The notes below the pieces were generated by a model. That model was not told the DNA's origin, did no database searches, and saw nothing but the letters and a program-made list of their open reading frames with translations. From Bacteroidales bacterium (GTDB taxonomy: Bacteria; Bacteroidota; Bacteroidia; Bacteroidales; Paludibacteraceae), in assembly GCA_015061115.1 (NCBI GenBank), contig SUXE01000022.1:1-54794 (forward strand): a DNA stretch of 54,794 nt, read 5' to 3'. Both the position numbers and the translations under genes were made by a program. Shown here one piece after another: positions 44,915 to 53,084 of this stretch (within the stretch, counting starts at the first letter, position 1; each line of letters begins with the position of its first letter).

Positions 44915-45844
44915 TTAACCGCAATCCCAATTGTAGAGAACTTTAGGAAAATTCCGTCTCTTCAAATTTTCCGGAGTGCAGAAGAAGCCGCAGACACCCG
45001 CGTCTCCCCATTCGACAGGAGTCTCTTCACTATATTCGCTGTCAATCTGTAATAATAAAACTGTTTGTTTTGATTTTTCTTCACGTGGATCTTCTTGTTC
45101 GAAGTGTGGATAACCTCCAATTTTATGTCCTTCTCCTATATGTTTCTCCTCGATTATTTCATAGGCTTCTTCAGAAAGATCATAAATGCCCTCTATGGGA
45201 TCGCCTTCAGTTAAAGCATTATATTTTTTGACAAAGATCGGTTCGAAGTGTACATCTTCCATAGACATCGGCTCTTCGTCTTTTGTGAAAGAAACTCCAT
45301 ATTCGCTTTCTACTGGGAACCAGCTCTCTTCCGAAGGTTGGGGTAGTTCCGCAAGCCAAGTGCACACTTGCTCTTCCGTGATTTGATCATCGATCGTCTC
45401 GTACCAAACCACTTTTGAACCTCCTTTTGTGAAAAGTCCCAGACTTTCATCTTGTCCAATCCAGAATTGCAGGAGACCGACTTGTGGAAAATCGGGTAGG
45501 GCGGAGAGCTCTCTGCAGTCTATCTGGGCAAGCATACGCAATGGCATGCCTTCTGAGTCGAAAGGAATCGCGTCTTTTGAAGGAATATATGGAATTCCGC
45601 CAACTTTGCTTCCGGAAATAGAGACATTTTCCGACGTGAGTTTCAGACGCAGGAGTGGCTTGACTGTCTCCTTATCCATCTTGGCAAGCACTTTGTTTGA
45701 TAGCACCATCTCCTTTTTGAATTTTTTCGCTAAATATTGGATTAGCCCGGTATCTATAATAGATTTCACTAAAATATAAAGTCCTAGAAAAACAAGTGCA
45801 GTAATCAGTATCTTATACCTTAGCCAAGCCAATTCCAATTCCAT
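44915..45844 (-). CDS. Membrane-anchored DUF1963 (YwqG-like) protein, copy 1, C-terminally clipped
   Basis: 309 residues. One N-terminal transmembrane helix (about 10-30, YKILITALVFLGLYILV), then a DUF1963/YwqG-like domain. Family marks are GGIPYIPSK near 82, AQIDCRELSALPDFPQVGLL near 106-125 and LQFWIG, and C-terminal HKIGGYPHFEQEDPR and LLLQIDS. The protein stops at NWDCG, whereas copy 2 continues with FAIKTLNQLLDEYLPI, because a deletion removed the gene's last codons. The function of DUF1963 is unknown; some members accompany toxin or immunity-like genes, but I do not infer that here. A TAAATTTG element lies at 45881-45874. Confidence 0.82.
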   Translation of the reverse strand: MELELAWLRYKILITALVFLGLYILVKSIIDTGLIQYLAKKFKKEMVLSNKVLAKMDKETVKPLLRLKLTSENVSISGSKVGGIPYIPSKDAIPFDSEGMPLRMLAQIDCRELSALPDFPQVGLLQFWIGQDESLGLFTKGGSKVVWYETIDDQITEEQVCTWLAELPQPSEESWFPVESEYGVSFTKDEEPMSMEDVHFEPIFVKKYNALTEGDPIEGIYDLSEEAYEIIEEKHIGEGHKIGGYPHFEQEDPREEKSKQTVLLLQIDSEYSEETPVEWGDAGVCGFFCTPENLKRRNFPKVLYNWDCG

Positions 45845-45873
45845 AAATTTCCTGTTTTATCAATGTCAGATTC

Positions 45874-45881
45874 CAAATTTA
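45874..45881 (-). promoter_or_regulatory. -7 element of DUF1963 copy 1
   Basis: Minus-strand TAAATTTG, 29 bp before the start codon; the identical element precedes copy 2 at 50838-50831. No TTTG at the -33 distance. Confidence 0.35.
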
Positions 45882-45904
45882 TAATTTTTATTTGAGAATA
45901 AAAA

Positions 45905-46111
45905 AATGATAGAAAAATCTATTTGATTCATAATTCATAATTGTTGCGAAAAATACCATCGATGGAATTCCCGTATGGGCGATCCCTTGTGGTCGCCCAG
46001 TGTATAATGTGGTCGCCCATGGATATTTTGATCGATACATCGTTAGACGTATAATATTGGTAGAAAAAAATGATGATGGATACACGTCCATTACTCCTTT
46101 AGGGGTTAAAG
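45905..46111. repeat. Interspersed repeat region, right end of DUF1963 module 1
   Basis: It contains the ATTCATAATTCATAATTG run, the palindrome GGGCGA (45977-45982) / TCGCCC (45993-45998), a second TCGCCCATGG at about 46014-46023, CGTTAGACGTATAATATTGG, and CTCCTTTAGGGGTTAAAGA (46094-46112). It lies between the DUF1963 start and the stop of the VIT/VWA gene. Confidence 0.75.
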
Positions 46112-46186
46112 AGAAATATTGTCGGAATTTATAATTCTGCATTTTCCCATTCCTCGAATATTTCTCTTTTATCATTTAGTCAGCGA

Positions 46187-49100
46187 CTACTTTTTAAATG
46201 TTATTGTTCCTACTGTGTAAACCTCTTCTTCTTTACCTAATTGAAGAGTCAATACCTGTTTTTCCTGATTCTTTCGTCCGAAGTTAGTATATATGGTTGC
46301 TTGAACAACTACAGGTTGTAACATTTTCTGGCTGTCAGTGCCATAATAGTTTACCTGGATTTTATATTCTCCTTCAATCGCTTTTTTCAGACAAAATTCT
46401 TCTGGCCCATATCCTTCTCTAAAGTCGTTGGACATTCTTCCTCCTATTTCAGTCTCTCTGTTTAAATAGTAACATTTTTCTTCTTGGGGGTCAATCACCC
46501 AAAGGTCCATATCACTGTCGTTTGTGTTCCAACTTAATGTTATACGGATATCCATTGGATATTTGCCAAGCAGACGCTTGTCATACTTGGATGTTTTTAT
46601 CTTTTTGGGACTTATTGCAATTAACGCGTTTAGTTCATGTATGGCTATCTGTTGAATATTATCGAATCGAGAGTCCCAATAGTTTGTGGCTACTTTGTAC
46701 AACAAGTCTGCTGCTTCTTGATACTTGCCCATATCCCAATAAACGAGTGCCAAATCACGGTATGACTGAGGCTCTTCTCCTCGCATCTTGATTACATCTT
46801 CAAATATAACAGCAGCCATATCAAAACATTTGAATTCCGCTAGTTTGTTAGCGCAAGAACGTGCCACTTCCGCATCATCCAATTTCATTTCCACAAGATT
46901 TGAGACAATTCTTATGGCTTCTTTTTTTAGATTTTCACGATAGAAGTATCCGGCAACGTCTATATAGAAAGGAGCATAATCATGATATTTATGCTTCATC
47001 TCTAAATATGTTTCATATAGCTTTGCTTTATCGGTTGTCTTAAGATGAGTTATATAATCTGTATCTGGATTCCACTCTTGAAGTTCAACTGCTGGGGTTG
47101 CTATAGAATTTTTCTCGACTTCTGCTGCGTTTGCTCGTCTTTGAACTCCATATCCTGTGACCACTAATTCTTCAAGAAGTTCTTCAGAGAGAACTACATT
47201 TAGGATTGAACCAGTTTTTTGTGTTATTCTCCTTTGCTGTGATTCGTAACCAGGGTATGAGAACTCTAGAATATCACCTTCTGACACTTCGAGTTCGTAT
47301 TGGCCGTCCATGTCGGTGTTTGTACCGACTGTAGTCCCTTTGATAACGACATTTGCAAATGGCAGAGGTTCATTGTGATCTTTTACAATACCTCGTATAG
47401 TACGGGTTGCATTTGTCTTAATAGAATTTTTAATTACATTCCTCAGACCTACAAATTCTGTTCTGTTTAATTCTTTATTGGCTTCTTTTTCTAACTTTTT
47501 TTCTTTTCTCCTTTTTGCTTTTTCCAACTTTTTATTTTTCCTACTCTCTACTTTTTCTTGTTTTCTCTCTTCTTTCTCTTCATATTTTATTAGTTCTTCA
47601 TCAGTAAGAGTGCTTTTTATCCACCATTCCTTAAACTCATTATGTTCATCAAGAATTTCTCCAAGATTGTATTCTTCTAAGTGCTTGTTATTATGTTTTC
47701 TTTTTTCTTCTTTTCTCTGCTTTAGTATATTGTTATATTCTTCTTTTAATTCATCTGGTGGTGTGATTTTATAATTTATATAATCGTTCACAGATTCCAA
47801 AACTATCAGAGATGTGTTGCGGGTGACAATACCATATTTTTTTGACAATTCTGTAATCGTCTTTTCATTCTTTTCATAATTTATATCCAACTCTGCAAGT
47901 TTCTTCTGCGCCCACATACGACGGATATTGTTTGTCGATTCTACAGCTGAAATATGGCATTTGATGGTGTCTGTGATTTTGTCGTCAAAACCGAAGTATA
48001 ATGTAATGTCTGCATCTTTGGCTTTCATTAGTCCTGATACAGAGAATGATTCAGTGACAGCTGTCGGTATCGAAGGATATACTTCAGATATGTTGTTGTC
48101 GTATTGGGCACGAATGAATTTGTATTGCTTGTTGCTCAATGCATTGAATGCCTCATCTTGTGTCATATTGCAAATATTGATGTAGGCACCGCCTGTTTTC
48201 TGTGCAATTGACTTAAGTTGAGAATGATCTGCAAAAGCACTTGAATTGATTATATAGATTGGCTTTTGGGGCAAATCCATTATGTCCTTTCCAAAATTGC
48301 TTAATCCGTCTGTGTACAACAATATCTCGTCTTCTTTTATTTCAGAAAAATTAAGACAGTCCAATTTTGTGGCTCCATCAAATTTGTTTTGGTGGATTTC
48401 CTTCTTTATCTCATTGATACTGCATTGTTTATCAAAATGTTTCTCGTTGCTGAATGTGATAAGATGAATGTTTGTGATTCCGCAGTGTTTGATATAAGCA
48501 TCCAATAAGTCTAAATCTTTTTTCAGATTTCTGTTTTCAGAAGAATTTGAGACGTCATAAATTACCGCTATGTTTTTAGGTTTCTCTCTCTTTATCGATT
48601 TGGGAGTCATTGCCGAATAGAGATAGAAATAATTTTCCTCGCCTATATTTTCAGTGTAGACGGTAGCCTTTTTATGCGTAGGTATTTCAAGAAAAAGCCC
48701 CTTGCTTAAATCGTAGTTCTCTCGACTGAATGATGCGATGTAATTACCTTTACTTTGTTTGAATTGGATTCCGTCCAACGATTCTTTACCGACAATTGGT
48801 TCGTTTGTCTCATTGTAAACATTTATCTCCAAGTCGAATTTTTCGACAGTTGTTTTTGTATTGATAGGAAGACGGTAGTATCGTTTGCCATTTGATATGG
48901 TCAGTTCCTGTTCACATGCTACCACTATGTGGCGGGGGCTATTTTCATTGAAAGGATAGATACGGGTTCTGAAATTGTTTCCTGCAGTCATTTCCAGAAG
49001 TCCAGGGTCGATATTTTCCCTTACCTTGCTTTCAAATGTGGTTCTACCTTTCTCTTTATCCACAATGACACCTTCTCTCAGTTTGCCATTTATATCAAGA

Positions 49101-49381
49101 GCATAACGGGATACTGTCTGTCCTTCTTCCAGTGCAAAATCAAATTCTCCTTCTAAGGTTCTCCATGATGAATTTTTGAATATCATGTCAAATGTTGTGG
49201 TCGCAATGTTCCCGACAACATCTACATCTATCTTTATATTTTGAAGCGTAATCGCATCTTCGTAAATTTTTTCAGATTTTTTACCGTTTATTTTAGGAAT
49301 GCCCAACTGAGCCATTGCACTTGAAGACAGAATTGTCCATATAGTGAGAATTATTCCAAATTTTTTTAGGTTCATACGCAT
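46187..49381 (-). CDS. VIT/VWA protein with carboxypeptidase-regulatory, VVTGYG and DUF2135 segments
   Basis: A 1064-residue exported protein with a signal peptide ending SSSAMAQ near residue 25. Domains in order: VIT (about 40-165, TTFDMIFKNSSWRTLEGEF); VWA (about 265-440) with the metal-site DVSNSS near 273 and LYTDGLSNFG near 357; a Lys/Glu-rich helix (about 553-634); a carboxypeptidase-regulatory-like beta domain (about 660-735, RGIVKDHNEPLPFANVVIKG); a short EELVVTGYGVQRR motif near 740, the sequence normally found at the start of SusC-type TonB receptor plugs; a TPR-like helical region (about 800-910); and DUF2135 (about 940-1060, DSDMDLWVIDP). No beta-barrel follows the VVTGYG motif. 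It is probably a periplasmic or surface scaffold. It lies between two copies of the DUF1963 module. Confidence 0.88.
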   Translation of the reverse strand: MRMNLKKFGIILTIWTILSSSAMAQLGIPKINGKKSEKIYEDAITLQNIKIDVDVVGNIATTTFDMIFKNSSWRTLEGEFDFALEEGQTVSRYALDINGKLREGVIVDKEKGRTTFESKVRENIDPGLLEMTAGNNFRTRIYPFNENSPRHIVVACEQELTISNGKRYYRLPINTKTTVEKFDLEINVYNETNEPIVGKESLDGIQFKQSKGNYIASFSRENYDLSKGLFLEIPTHKKATVYTENIGEENYFYLYSAMTPKSIKREKPKNIAVIYDVSNSSENRNLKKDLDLLDAYIKHCGITNIHLITFSNEKHFDKQCSINEIKKEIHQNKFDGATKLDCLNFSEIKEDEILLYTDGLSNFGKDIMDLPQKPIYIINSSAFADHSQLKSIAQKTGGAYINICNMTQDEAFNALSNKQYKFIRAQYDNNISEVYPSIPTAVTESFSVSGLMKAKDADITLYFGFDDKITDTIKCHISAVESTNNIRRMWAQKKLAELDINYEKNEKTITELSKKYGIVTRNTSLIVLESVNDYINYKITPPDELKEEYNNILKQRKEEKRKHNNKHLEEYNLGEILDEHNEFKEWWIKSTLTDEELIKYEEKEERKQEKVESRKNKKLEKAKRRKEKKLEKEANKELNRTEFVGLRNVIKNSIKTNATRTIRGIVKDHNEPLPFANVVIKGTTVGTNTDMDGQYELEVSEGDILEFSYPGYESQQRRITQKTGSILNVVLSEELLEELVVTGYGVQRRANAAEVEKNSIATPAVELQEWNPDTDYITHLKTTDKAKLYETYLEMKHKYHDYAPFYIDVAGYFYRENLKKEAIRIVSNLVEMKLDDAEVARSCANKLAEFKCFDMAAVIFEDVIKMRGEEPQSYRDLALVYWDMGKYQEAADLLYKVATNYWDSRFDNIQQIAIHELNALIAISPKKIKTSKYDKRLLGKYPMDIRITLSWNTNDSDMDLWVIDPQEEKCYYLNRETEIGGRMSNDFREGYGPEEFCLKKAIEGEYKIQVNYYGTDSQKMLQPVVVQATIYTNFGRKNQEKQVLTLQLGKEEEVYTVGTITFKK

Positions 49382-49402
49382 TGTAGATAATTATTCTAAA
49401 GA

Positions 49403-49410
49403 CAAAAATA
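49403..49410 (-). promoter_or_regulatory. -7 element before the VIT/VWA gene
   Basis: Minus-strand TATTTTTG, 21 bp before the start codon; no correctly spaced TTTG upstream. Confidence 0.35.
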
Positions 49411-49651
49411 ATCATTATAATTCAAAATCATGGTTGTTTTGCCAAATATATGCAGATAGACGTGTTTGGAAAAGGCCATCGTAGGGGCGATCCCTTGTGG
49501 TCGACCATGATATGATACGCCGTCAGGTGTTTGATATTGGTAGACCGTTTGATATTTATAAAAAATGATGTTGACCACACGTACATTACCCCTTTAGTGG
49601 TTAAAGAGATATTCGAATTTTTGGTTGACATTACCAATTTCGCATTTAAGC

Positions 49652-49846
49652 CTAATATTGGTATTCAATGATATAGGTATTTTTCGAAACACCTTTCATG
49701 GTTCCGTCAACGCTATATTCACAATATTTGATATAATCTCCGTTGGCGTTGTAATAGAAAATGGTTTGGCTTGTCAGATCTCCGTCAGAGTTGTATACGT
49801 GTTTTTCAGACAAGTTGCCAATGGAATCATATTGGTAAGTATTCAT
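49652..49846 (-). CDS. Small YD-repeat-like ORF
   Basis: 64 residues with the rhythm of RHS/YD repeats (YQYDSIGNLSEKHVYNSDGD, then IFYYNANGDYIKYCEYSVDG). The start overlaps the end of the DUF1963 gene by 20 bp, so it may be translationally coupled. It has no signal peptide and is much shorter than true RHS proteins. It could be a real small partner of DUF1963, or the surviving 3' end of a larger YD-repeat gene. The remnant in module 1 shows it is not under strong constraint there. Confidence 0.5.
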   Translation of the reverse strand: MNTYQYDSIGNLSEKHVYNSDGDLTSQTIFYYNANGDYIKYCEYSVDGTMKGVSKNTYIIEYQY

Positions 49847-50801
49847 CCAAGAGTTGATTTAGAGTCTTAATAGCAAAGCAATCCCAATTGTAGAGCACTT
49901 TAGAGAAATCGCGTCGCTTCAAATCATCGGGAGTGCAGAAGAATCCGCAGACACCACCGTCTCCCCACATGATGGATTCATCATCTTCACTGTCGATCTG
50001 CAACAGCAAAACCGTTTGATCGGAATCGCTCTTTCGTGGATCTTCTTGTGAGAAGGCAGGATAACCGCCTATTTTATGGCCATCTCCATTATGGTGGTCC
50101 CAAATCATTTCATTGGTATCATATGAAAGATCGTACATGTCTTCTATGTTGTCGTCTTCCGTTAATTCATTGTACTTCTTGACAAAAATCGGTCCGAAAT
50201 GAGTATCGCTCATAGGCATTGGCTCTTCTTCTTTTATAAATGACAAACCAAACTCACCTGTCACTGGAAACCAATATTCGTTTCCATCTGGTTGTGGAAA
50301 ATCCGCCAACCAAGAACGAACCTGTTCTTCGGTGATTTTATCGTCGACTGTCTCATGCCAGACAACTCGTGAACCTCCTTCTGTAAAGAGCCCTAAACTG
50401 TCGTCAAACTGGTCTATCCAGAATTGTAATAGGCCGACTTGTGGAAAATCGGGTAGAGCAGAGAGCAATCTGCAGTCTATCTGGGCCAACAAGCGAAGAG
50501 GTAGTCCTTTTGAGTCGAGAGGCACTGCTTCTTTTGACGGAATATACGGAATGCCACCAATCTTGCTTCCGAAAATAGAGACATTTTCCGACGTGAGTTT
50601 CAGACGCAGGAGTGGCTTGACTGTCTCCTTATCCATCTTGGCAAGCACTTTGTTTGATAGCACCATCTCCTTTTTGAATTTTTTCGCTAAATATTGGATT
50701 AGCCCGGTATCTATAATAGATTTCACTAAAATATAAAGTCCTAGAAAAACAAGTGCAGTAATCAGTATCTTATACCTTAGCCAAGCCAATTCCAATTCCA
50801 T
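49827..50801 (-). CDS. Membrane-anchored DUF1963 (YwqG-like) protein, copy 2
   Basis: 324 residues, full-length relative to copy 1. The first ~75 residues, including the membrane helix, are identical to copy 1, after which the two diverge (GSKIGGIPYIPSKEAVPLDS here). DUF1963 marks are LAQIDCRLLSALPDFPQVGL near 106, HKIGGYPAFSQEDPR and LLLQIDSEDDES. The C-terminus FAIKTLNQLLDEYLPI is missing from copy 1. The abrupt identity boundary within the gene indicates gene conversion. Function unknown; probably anchored in the inner membrane with the domain on one side. Confidence 0.85.
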   Translation of the reverse strand: MELELAWLRYKILITALVFLGLYILVKSIIDTGLIQYLAKKFKKEMVLSNKVLAKMDKETVKPLLRLKLTSENVSIFGSKIGGIPYIPSKEAVPLDSKGLPLRLLAQIDCRLLSALPDFPQVGLLQFWIDQFDDSLGLFTEGGSRVVWHETVDDKITEEQVRSWLADFPQPDGNEYWFPVTGEFGLSFIKEEEPMPMSDTHFGPIFVKKYNELTEDDNIEDMYDLSYDTNEMIWDHHNGDGHKIGGYPAFSQEDPRKSDSDQTVLLLQIDSEDDESIMWGDGGVCGFFCTPDDLKRRDFSKVLYNWDCFAIKTLNQLLDEYLPI

Positions 50802-50830
50802 AAATTTCCTGTTTTATCAATGTCAGATTC

Positions 50831-50838
50831 CAAATTTA
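50831..50838 (-). promoter_or_regulatory. -7 element of DUF1963 copy 2
   Basis: Minus-strand TAAATTTG, 29 bp before the start codon, identical in sequence and position to the element before copy 1. Confidence 0.35.
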
Positions 50839-50861
50839 TAATTTTTATTTGAGAATAAAAA

Positions 50862-51070
50862 AATGATAGAAAAATCTATTTGATTCATAATTCATAATTG
50901 TTGCGAAAAATACCATCGATGGAATTCCCGTATGGGCGATCCCTTGTGGTCGCCCAGTGTATAATGTGGTCGCCCATGGATATTTTGATCGATACGTCGT
51001 TAAACGTATAATATTGGTAGAAAAAAATGATGATGGATACACGTCCATTACTCCTTTAGGGGTTAAAGAA
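50862..51070. repeat. Interspersed repeat region, right end of DUF1963 module 2
   Basis: Nearly base-for-base the same as 45905-46111: the palindrome is GGGCGA (50934-50939) / TCGCCC (50950-50955) and the end is CTCCTTTAGGGGTTAAAG. Beyond 51070 the sequence is unique and leads into the tRNA terminator. Confidence 0.8.
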
Positions 51071-51111
51071 AATTCATTTTCGGGATTTTTTTGATTTCGC
51101 ATTTTAAAAAC

Positions 51112-51137
51112 AAAAAAGCAGCAATTTCTTGCTGCTT
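51112..51137 (-). terminator. Terminator of the tRNA operon
   Basis: On the minus strand AGCAGCAA (51136-51129) pairs with TTGCTGCT (51124-51117) around a GAAA tetraloop, followed by a run of T. It lies immediately after the last tRNA gene. Confidence 0.9.
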
Positions 51138-51143
51138 CTCTTG

Positions 51144-51216
<73 letters not shown>

Positions 51217-51234
51217 AGAATATCTTTACTTACG

Positions 51235-51318
51235 TGCTCAAGATGAGATTCGAACTCACACGCCGTAATCGGCACTACCCCCTCAAAGTAGCGTGTCTAC
51301 CAATTTCACCACCTGAGC
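51235..51318 (-). tRNA. tRNA-Leu (GAG)
   Basis: 84 nt, class II with a long variable arm (TGCCGATTACGGC region). Acceptor GCTCAGG / CTTGAGC, anticodon loop TTGAGGG (anticodon GAG), T arm GTGAGTTCGAATCTCAT. CCA is not encoded. It lies between the two tRNA-Gly genes. Confidence 0.95.
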
Positions 51319-51325
51319 ATTTGAG

Positions 51326-51398
<73 letters not shown>

Positions 51399-51448
51399 AA
51401 ATCTGCTTTGTCGTTATGTCTTAGAACGCTTGTTTTTCAAAAGCACTG

Positions 51449-51479
51449 CAAAGGTAGATGTTTTTTTCATTATTGCAAA
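51449..51479 (-). promoter_or_regulatory. Promoter of the tRNA Gly-Leu-Gly operon
   Basis: On the minus strand: TTTG (51479-51476), 19 bp spacer, TACCTTTG (51456-51449). A full match to the Bacteroidetes consensus in sequence and spacing, as expected for a strongly expressed tRNA operon. Confidence 0.78.
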
Positions 51480-51560
51480 TCTTTTACGCGAAAATTTGAA
51501 TGTTTTTTTGATTTTTTTCTTTAAACGCCGTTTTTGTTCATCTTTTTCATTTAGTTATGG

Positions 51561-51568
51561 TATATTTG
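51561..51568 (+). promoter_or_regulatory. -7 element upstream of the gene pair ending in recR
   Basis: TATATTTG, 29 bp before the ATG at 51597. The nearest TTTG (51533-51536) is 24 bp upstream, slightly too far. Confidence 0.45.
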
Positions 51569-51596
51569 CAGAAAATTGAAGATAAATTTTGAGAAT

Positions 51597-52058
51597 ATGA
51601 AAATAGGTTGCATTATCACTGCTGTTCTTGGTGTGATCCTTCTTGCGGTAGGTTACATCTCGTTTTATTGGGAGTTCGCTGATGGAATTAAGACTGGTCA
51701 GGTCAATTTCGTCACACGTAAGGGATATATCTGGAAAACTTACGAGGGCAGATTGATCCAGCAGGGAATCAAATCTAAAGGTCAGCAGGGACTTGGTAGC
51801 AATGAGTTCGATTTCTCTGTCGAGGACGACTCTCTTGCTCGCACTCTTGAACTTGTCGGCGAGTCTATCGTCACAGTCCGCTATAAAGAGTTTAACCATG
51901 CTCTATGGTGGCGTGGCAACAGCAATTATGTCGTATATAAGATTGAGAAGATTATCGAACCGTCGTCTTCAAATGATATGATTAATCCTTTGAATAATAT
52001 GGTCGATCCTTCGGCTGGCACAGAAGACGGTGCTGCGGATGAAAAGTGGTATGAATAA
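51597..52058 (+). CDS. Small membrane-anchored protein upstream of recR, function unknown
   Basis: 153 residues with one N-terminal transmembrane helix ([20 protein letters not shown]) and a soluble beta-rich part, including [15 protein letters not shown] near 49-63 and [20 protein letters not shown] near 90-110. The C-terminal ~35 residues are acidic and probably disordered. I do not recognise a characterised function. The stop overlaps the recR start by one base, so the two are cotranslated. The ATG at 51597 is preferred to an in-frame TTG at 51576. Confidence 0.72.
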   Translation: MKIGCIITAVLGVILLAVGYISFYWEFADGIKTGQVNFVTRKGYIWKTYEGRLIQQGIKSKGQQGLGSNEFDFSVEDDSLARTLELVGESIVTVRYKEFNHALWWRGNSNYVVYKIEKIIEPSSSNDMINPLNNMVDPSAGTEDGAADEKWYE

Positions 52059-52681
52059 TGACTGATCAGTTTTCTTCCAAACTTCTTGAGGAGGCTGTAC
52101 ATCAGATCTCTTCTCTTCCAGGTGTAGGAAAAAAGAGCGCTTTGCGTCTTGTGCTTCATCTTCTGAATCGTTCGGAGGAGGATGTGGAACGTTTCGCGAA
52201 TTCTTTTATCCGTCTGAAGAAAGAGGTGAAGTTTTGCCGATGCTGCCATAATATCTCCGATTCCGACATATGTGAGATCTGTTCGGATAAAAGCCGTAAT
52301 CCGAAGATCATCTGTGTGGTGCAGGATCTGAAAGATGTGATGAGCATTGAGGCGACTCAGCAGTTTCGTGGACTATACCATGTGCTTGGGGGTGTGATCT
52401 CTCCTATCGACGGAATTGGTCCAAACGATCTCACCATCGAAAGCCTTGTGCAGCGTGTGCATAATGAGCCGATAGATGAGGTTGTCCTTGCTTTGTCGAC
52501 GACGATGGAGGGCGATACCACAGCATATTATATCTACCGTCGACTTGAGAATCTTGGAATCAATATCACGACTCTCGCAAGAGGTGTTGCGACGGGGGAT
52601 GAGCTTCATTACGCAGATGAGGTGACACTCGGACGAAGCATCGTCGAAAGACGTCCATATTCAACAGGAGCGAATTTCTAA
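52058..52681 (+). CDS. recR: Recombination protein RecR
   Basis: Works with RecO/RecF in loading RecA at gaps. 207 residues: helix-hairpin-helix [16 protein letters not shown] near 19-34, a four-Cys zinc motif [16 protein letters not shown] near 58-73, and a Toprim domain with [14 protein letters not shown] near 85-98 and [10 protein letters not shown]. Length and domain order are standard. Confidence 0.96.
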   Translation: MTDQFSSKLLEEAVHQISSLPGVGKKSALRLVLHLLNRSEEDVERFANSFIRLKKEVKFCRCCHNISDSDICEICSDKSRNPKIICVVQDLKDVMSIEATQQFRGLYHVLGGVISPIDGIGPNDLTIESLVQRVHNEPIDEVVLALSTTMEGDTTAYYIYRRLENLGINITTLARGVATGDELHYADEVTLGRSIVERRPYSTGANF

Positions 52682-52691
52682 TTTGACAAAT

Positions 52692-53078
52692 ATGAATTTA
52701 AATTTCAAGTATTATTCCAGAATCGCGATTTCCGCACTTCTGATCCTAATTTCGAGTTTCCTTCAAAACACAGGAACTGTGATTCCATATTATGTCTCTA
52801 CAATCGCATATCTCCTTATTGTCATACTCGTGCCATACGCAGTCTGGCAATATAAAAAGGACAGAAAGATTGTGGCTGAGTGCGACGATTTGAAGACTGC
52901 CGAAAAATTGTTTGAGAAAATAACGATGAAGAAGATGACGTTGGTTCATATCCCATCAGGACTGACAGCCATCCTATTCATCATTCAGCCTACAGAGTCG
53001 ATGCTGTATGCTGCGATAGCTTCGCTTTTGTTGTTTGTGGTTTTTGGCAAACCAGAAAAATTGTCTGATATAGATTAA
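52692..53078 (+). CDS. Small integral membrane protein, function unknown
   Basis: 128 residues with four hydrophobic segments (about 10-25, 32-50, 84-96, 100-115) and a short charged loop (KKDRKIVAECDDLKTAEKLF near 55-74). No known family recognised. It begins 10 bp after recR and ends 6 bp before mtaB, so it is transcribed with them. The ATG at 52692 is used rather than an in-frame TTG at 52683. Confidence 0.68.
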   Translation: MNLNFKYYSRIAISALLILISSFLQNTGTVIPYYVSTIAYLLIVILVPYAVWQYKKDRKIVAECDDLKTAEKLFEKITMKKMTLVHIPSGLTAILFIIQPTESMLYAAIASLLLFVVFGKPEKLSDID

Positions 53079-53084
53079 TAGGTC

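Larger units (their letters stand above)
44581..46111. repeat. Long direct repeat, copy 1 (DUF1963 module)
   Basis: This 1.53-kb segment (repeat - DUF1963 gene - repeat) is present again in the same orientation at 49481-51070. Identity is nearly complete over the right-hand ~490 bp (from about 45619), clearly lower in the 3' half of the gene, and high again at the left end. The two copies flank the VIT/VWA gene. Confidence 0.85.
49481..51070. repeat. Long direct repeat, copy 2 (DUF1963 module)
   Basis: Second copy of the module at 44581-46111, 1.59 kb. It is the more complete version: the DUF1963 gene keeps its C-terminus and the small YD-like ORF is intact. The left palindrome is degenerate on one arm (TCGACC for TCGCCC). 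Confidence 0.85.

Noticed and set aside
44777-45052. Plus-strand frames opposite the DUF1963 genes that repeat in both modules
   Set aside because: They recur only because the DNA is duplicated, and they lie antisense to DUF1963.
46187-49381. Calling the VIT/VWA gene a TonB-dependent receptor because of VVTGYG
   Set aside because: No plug or beta-barrel follows; the C-terminus is helical repeats plus DUF2135.
44581-51070. Composite transposon formed by the two DUF1963 modules
   Set aside because: No transposase, no terminal inverted repeats of IS type and no target duplication are visible; the repeats are better described as REP/MITE-like.
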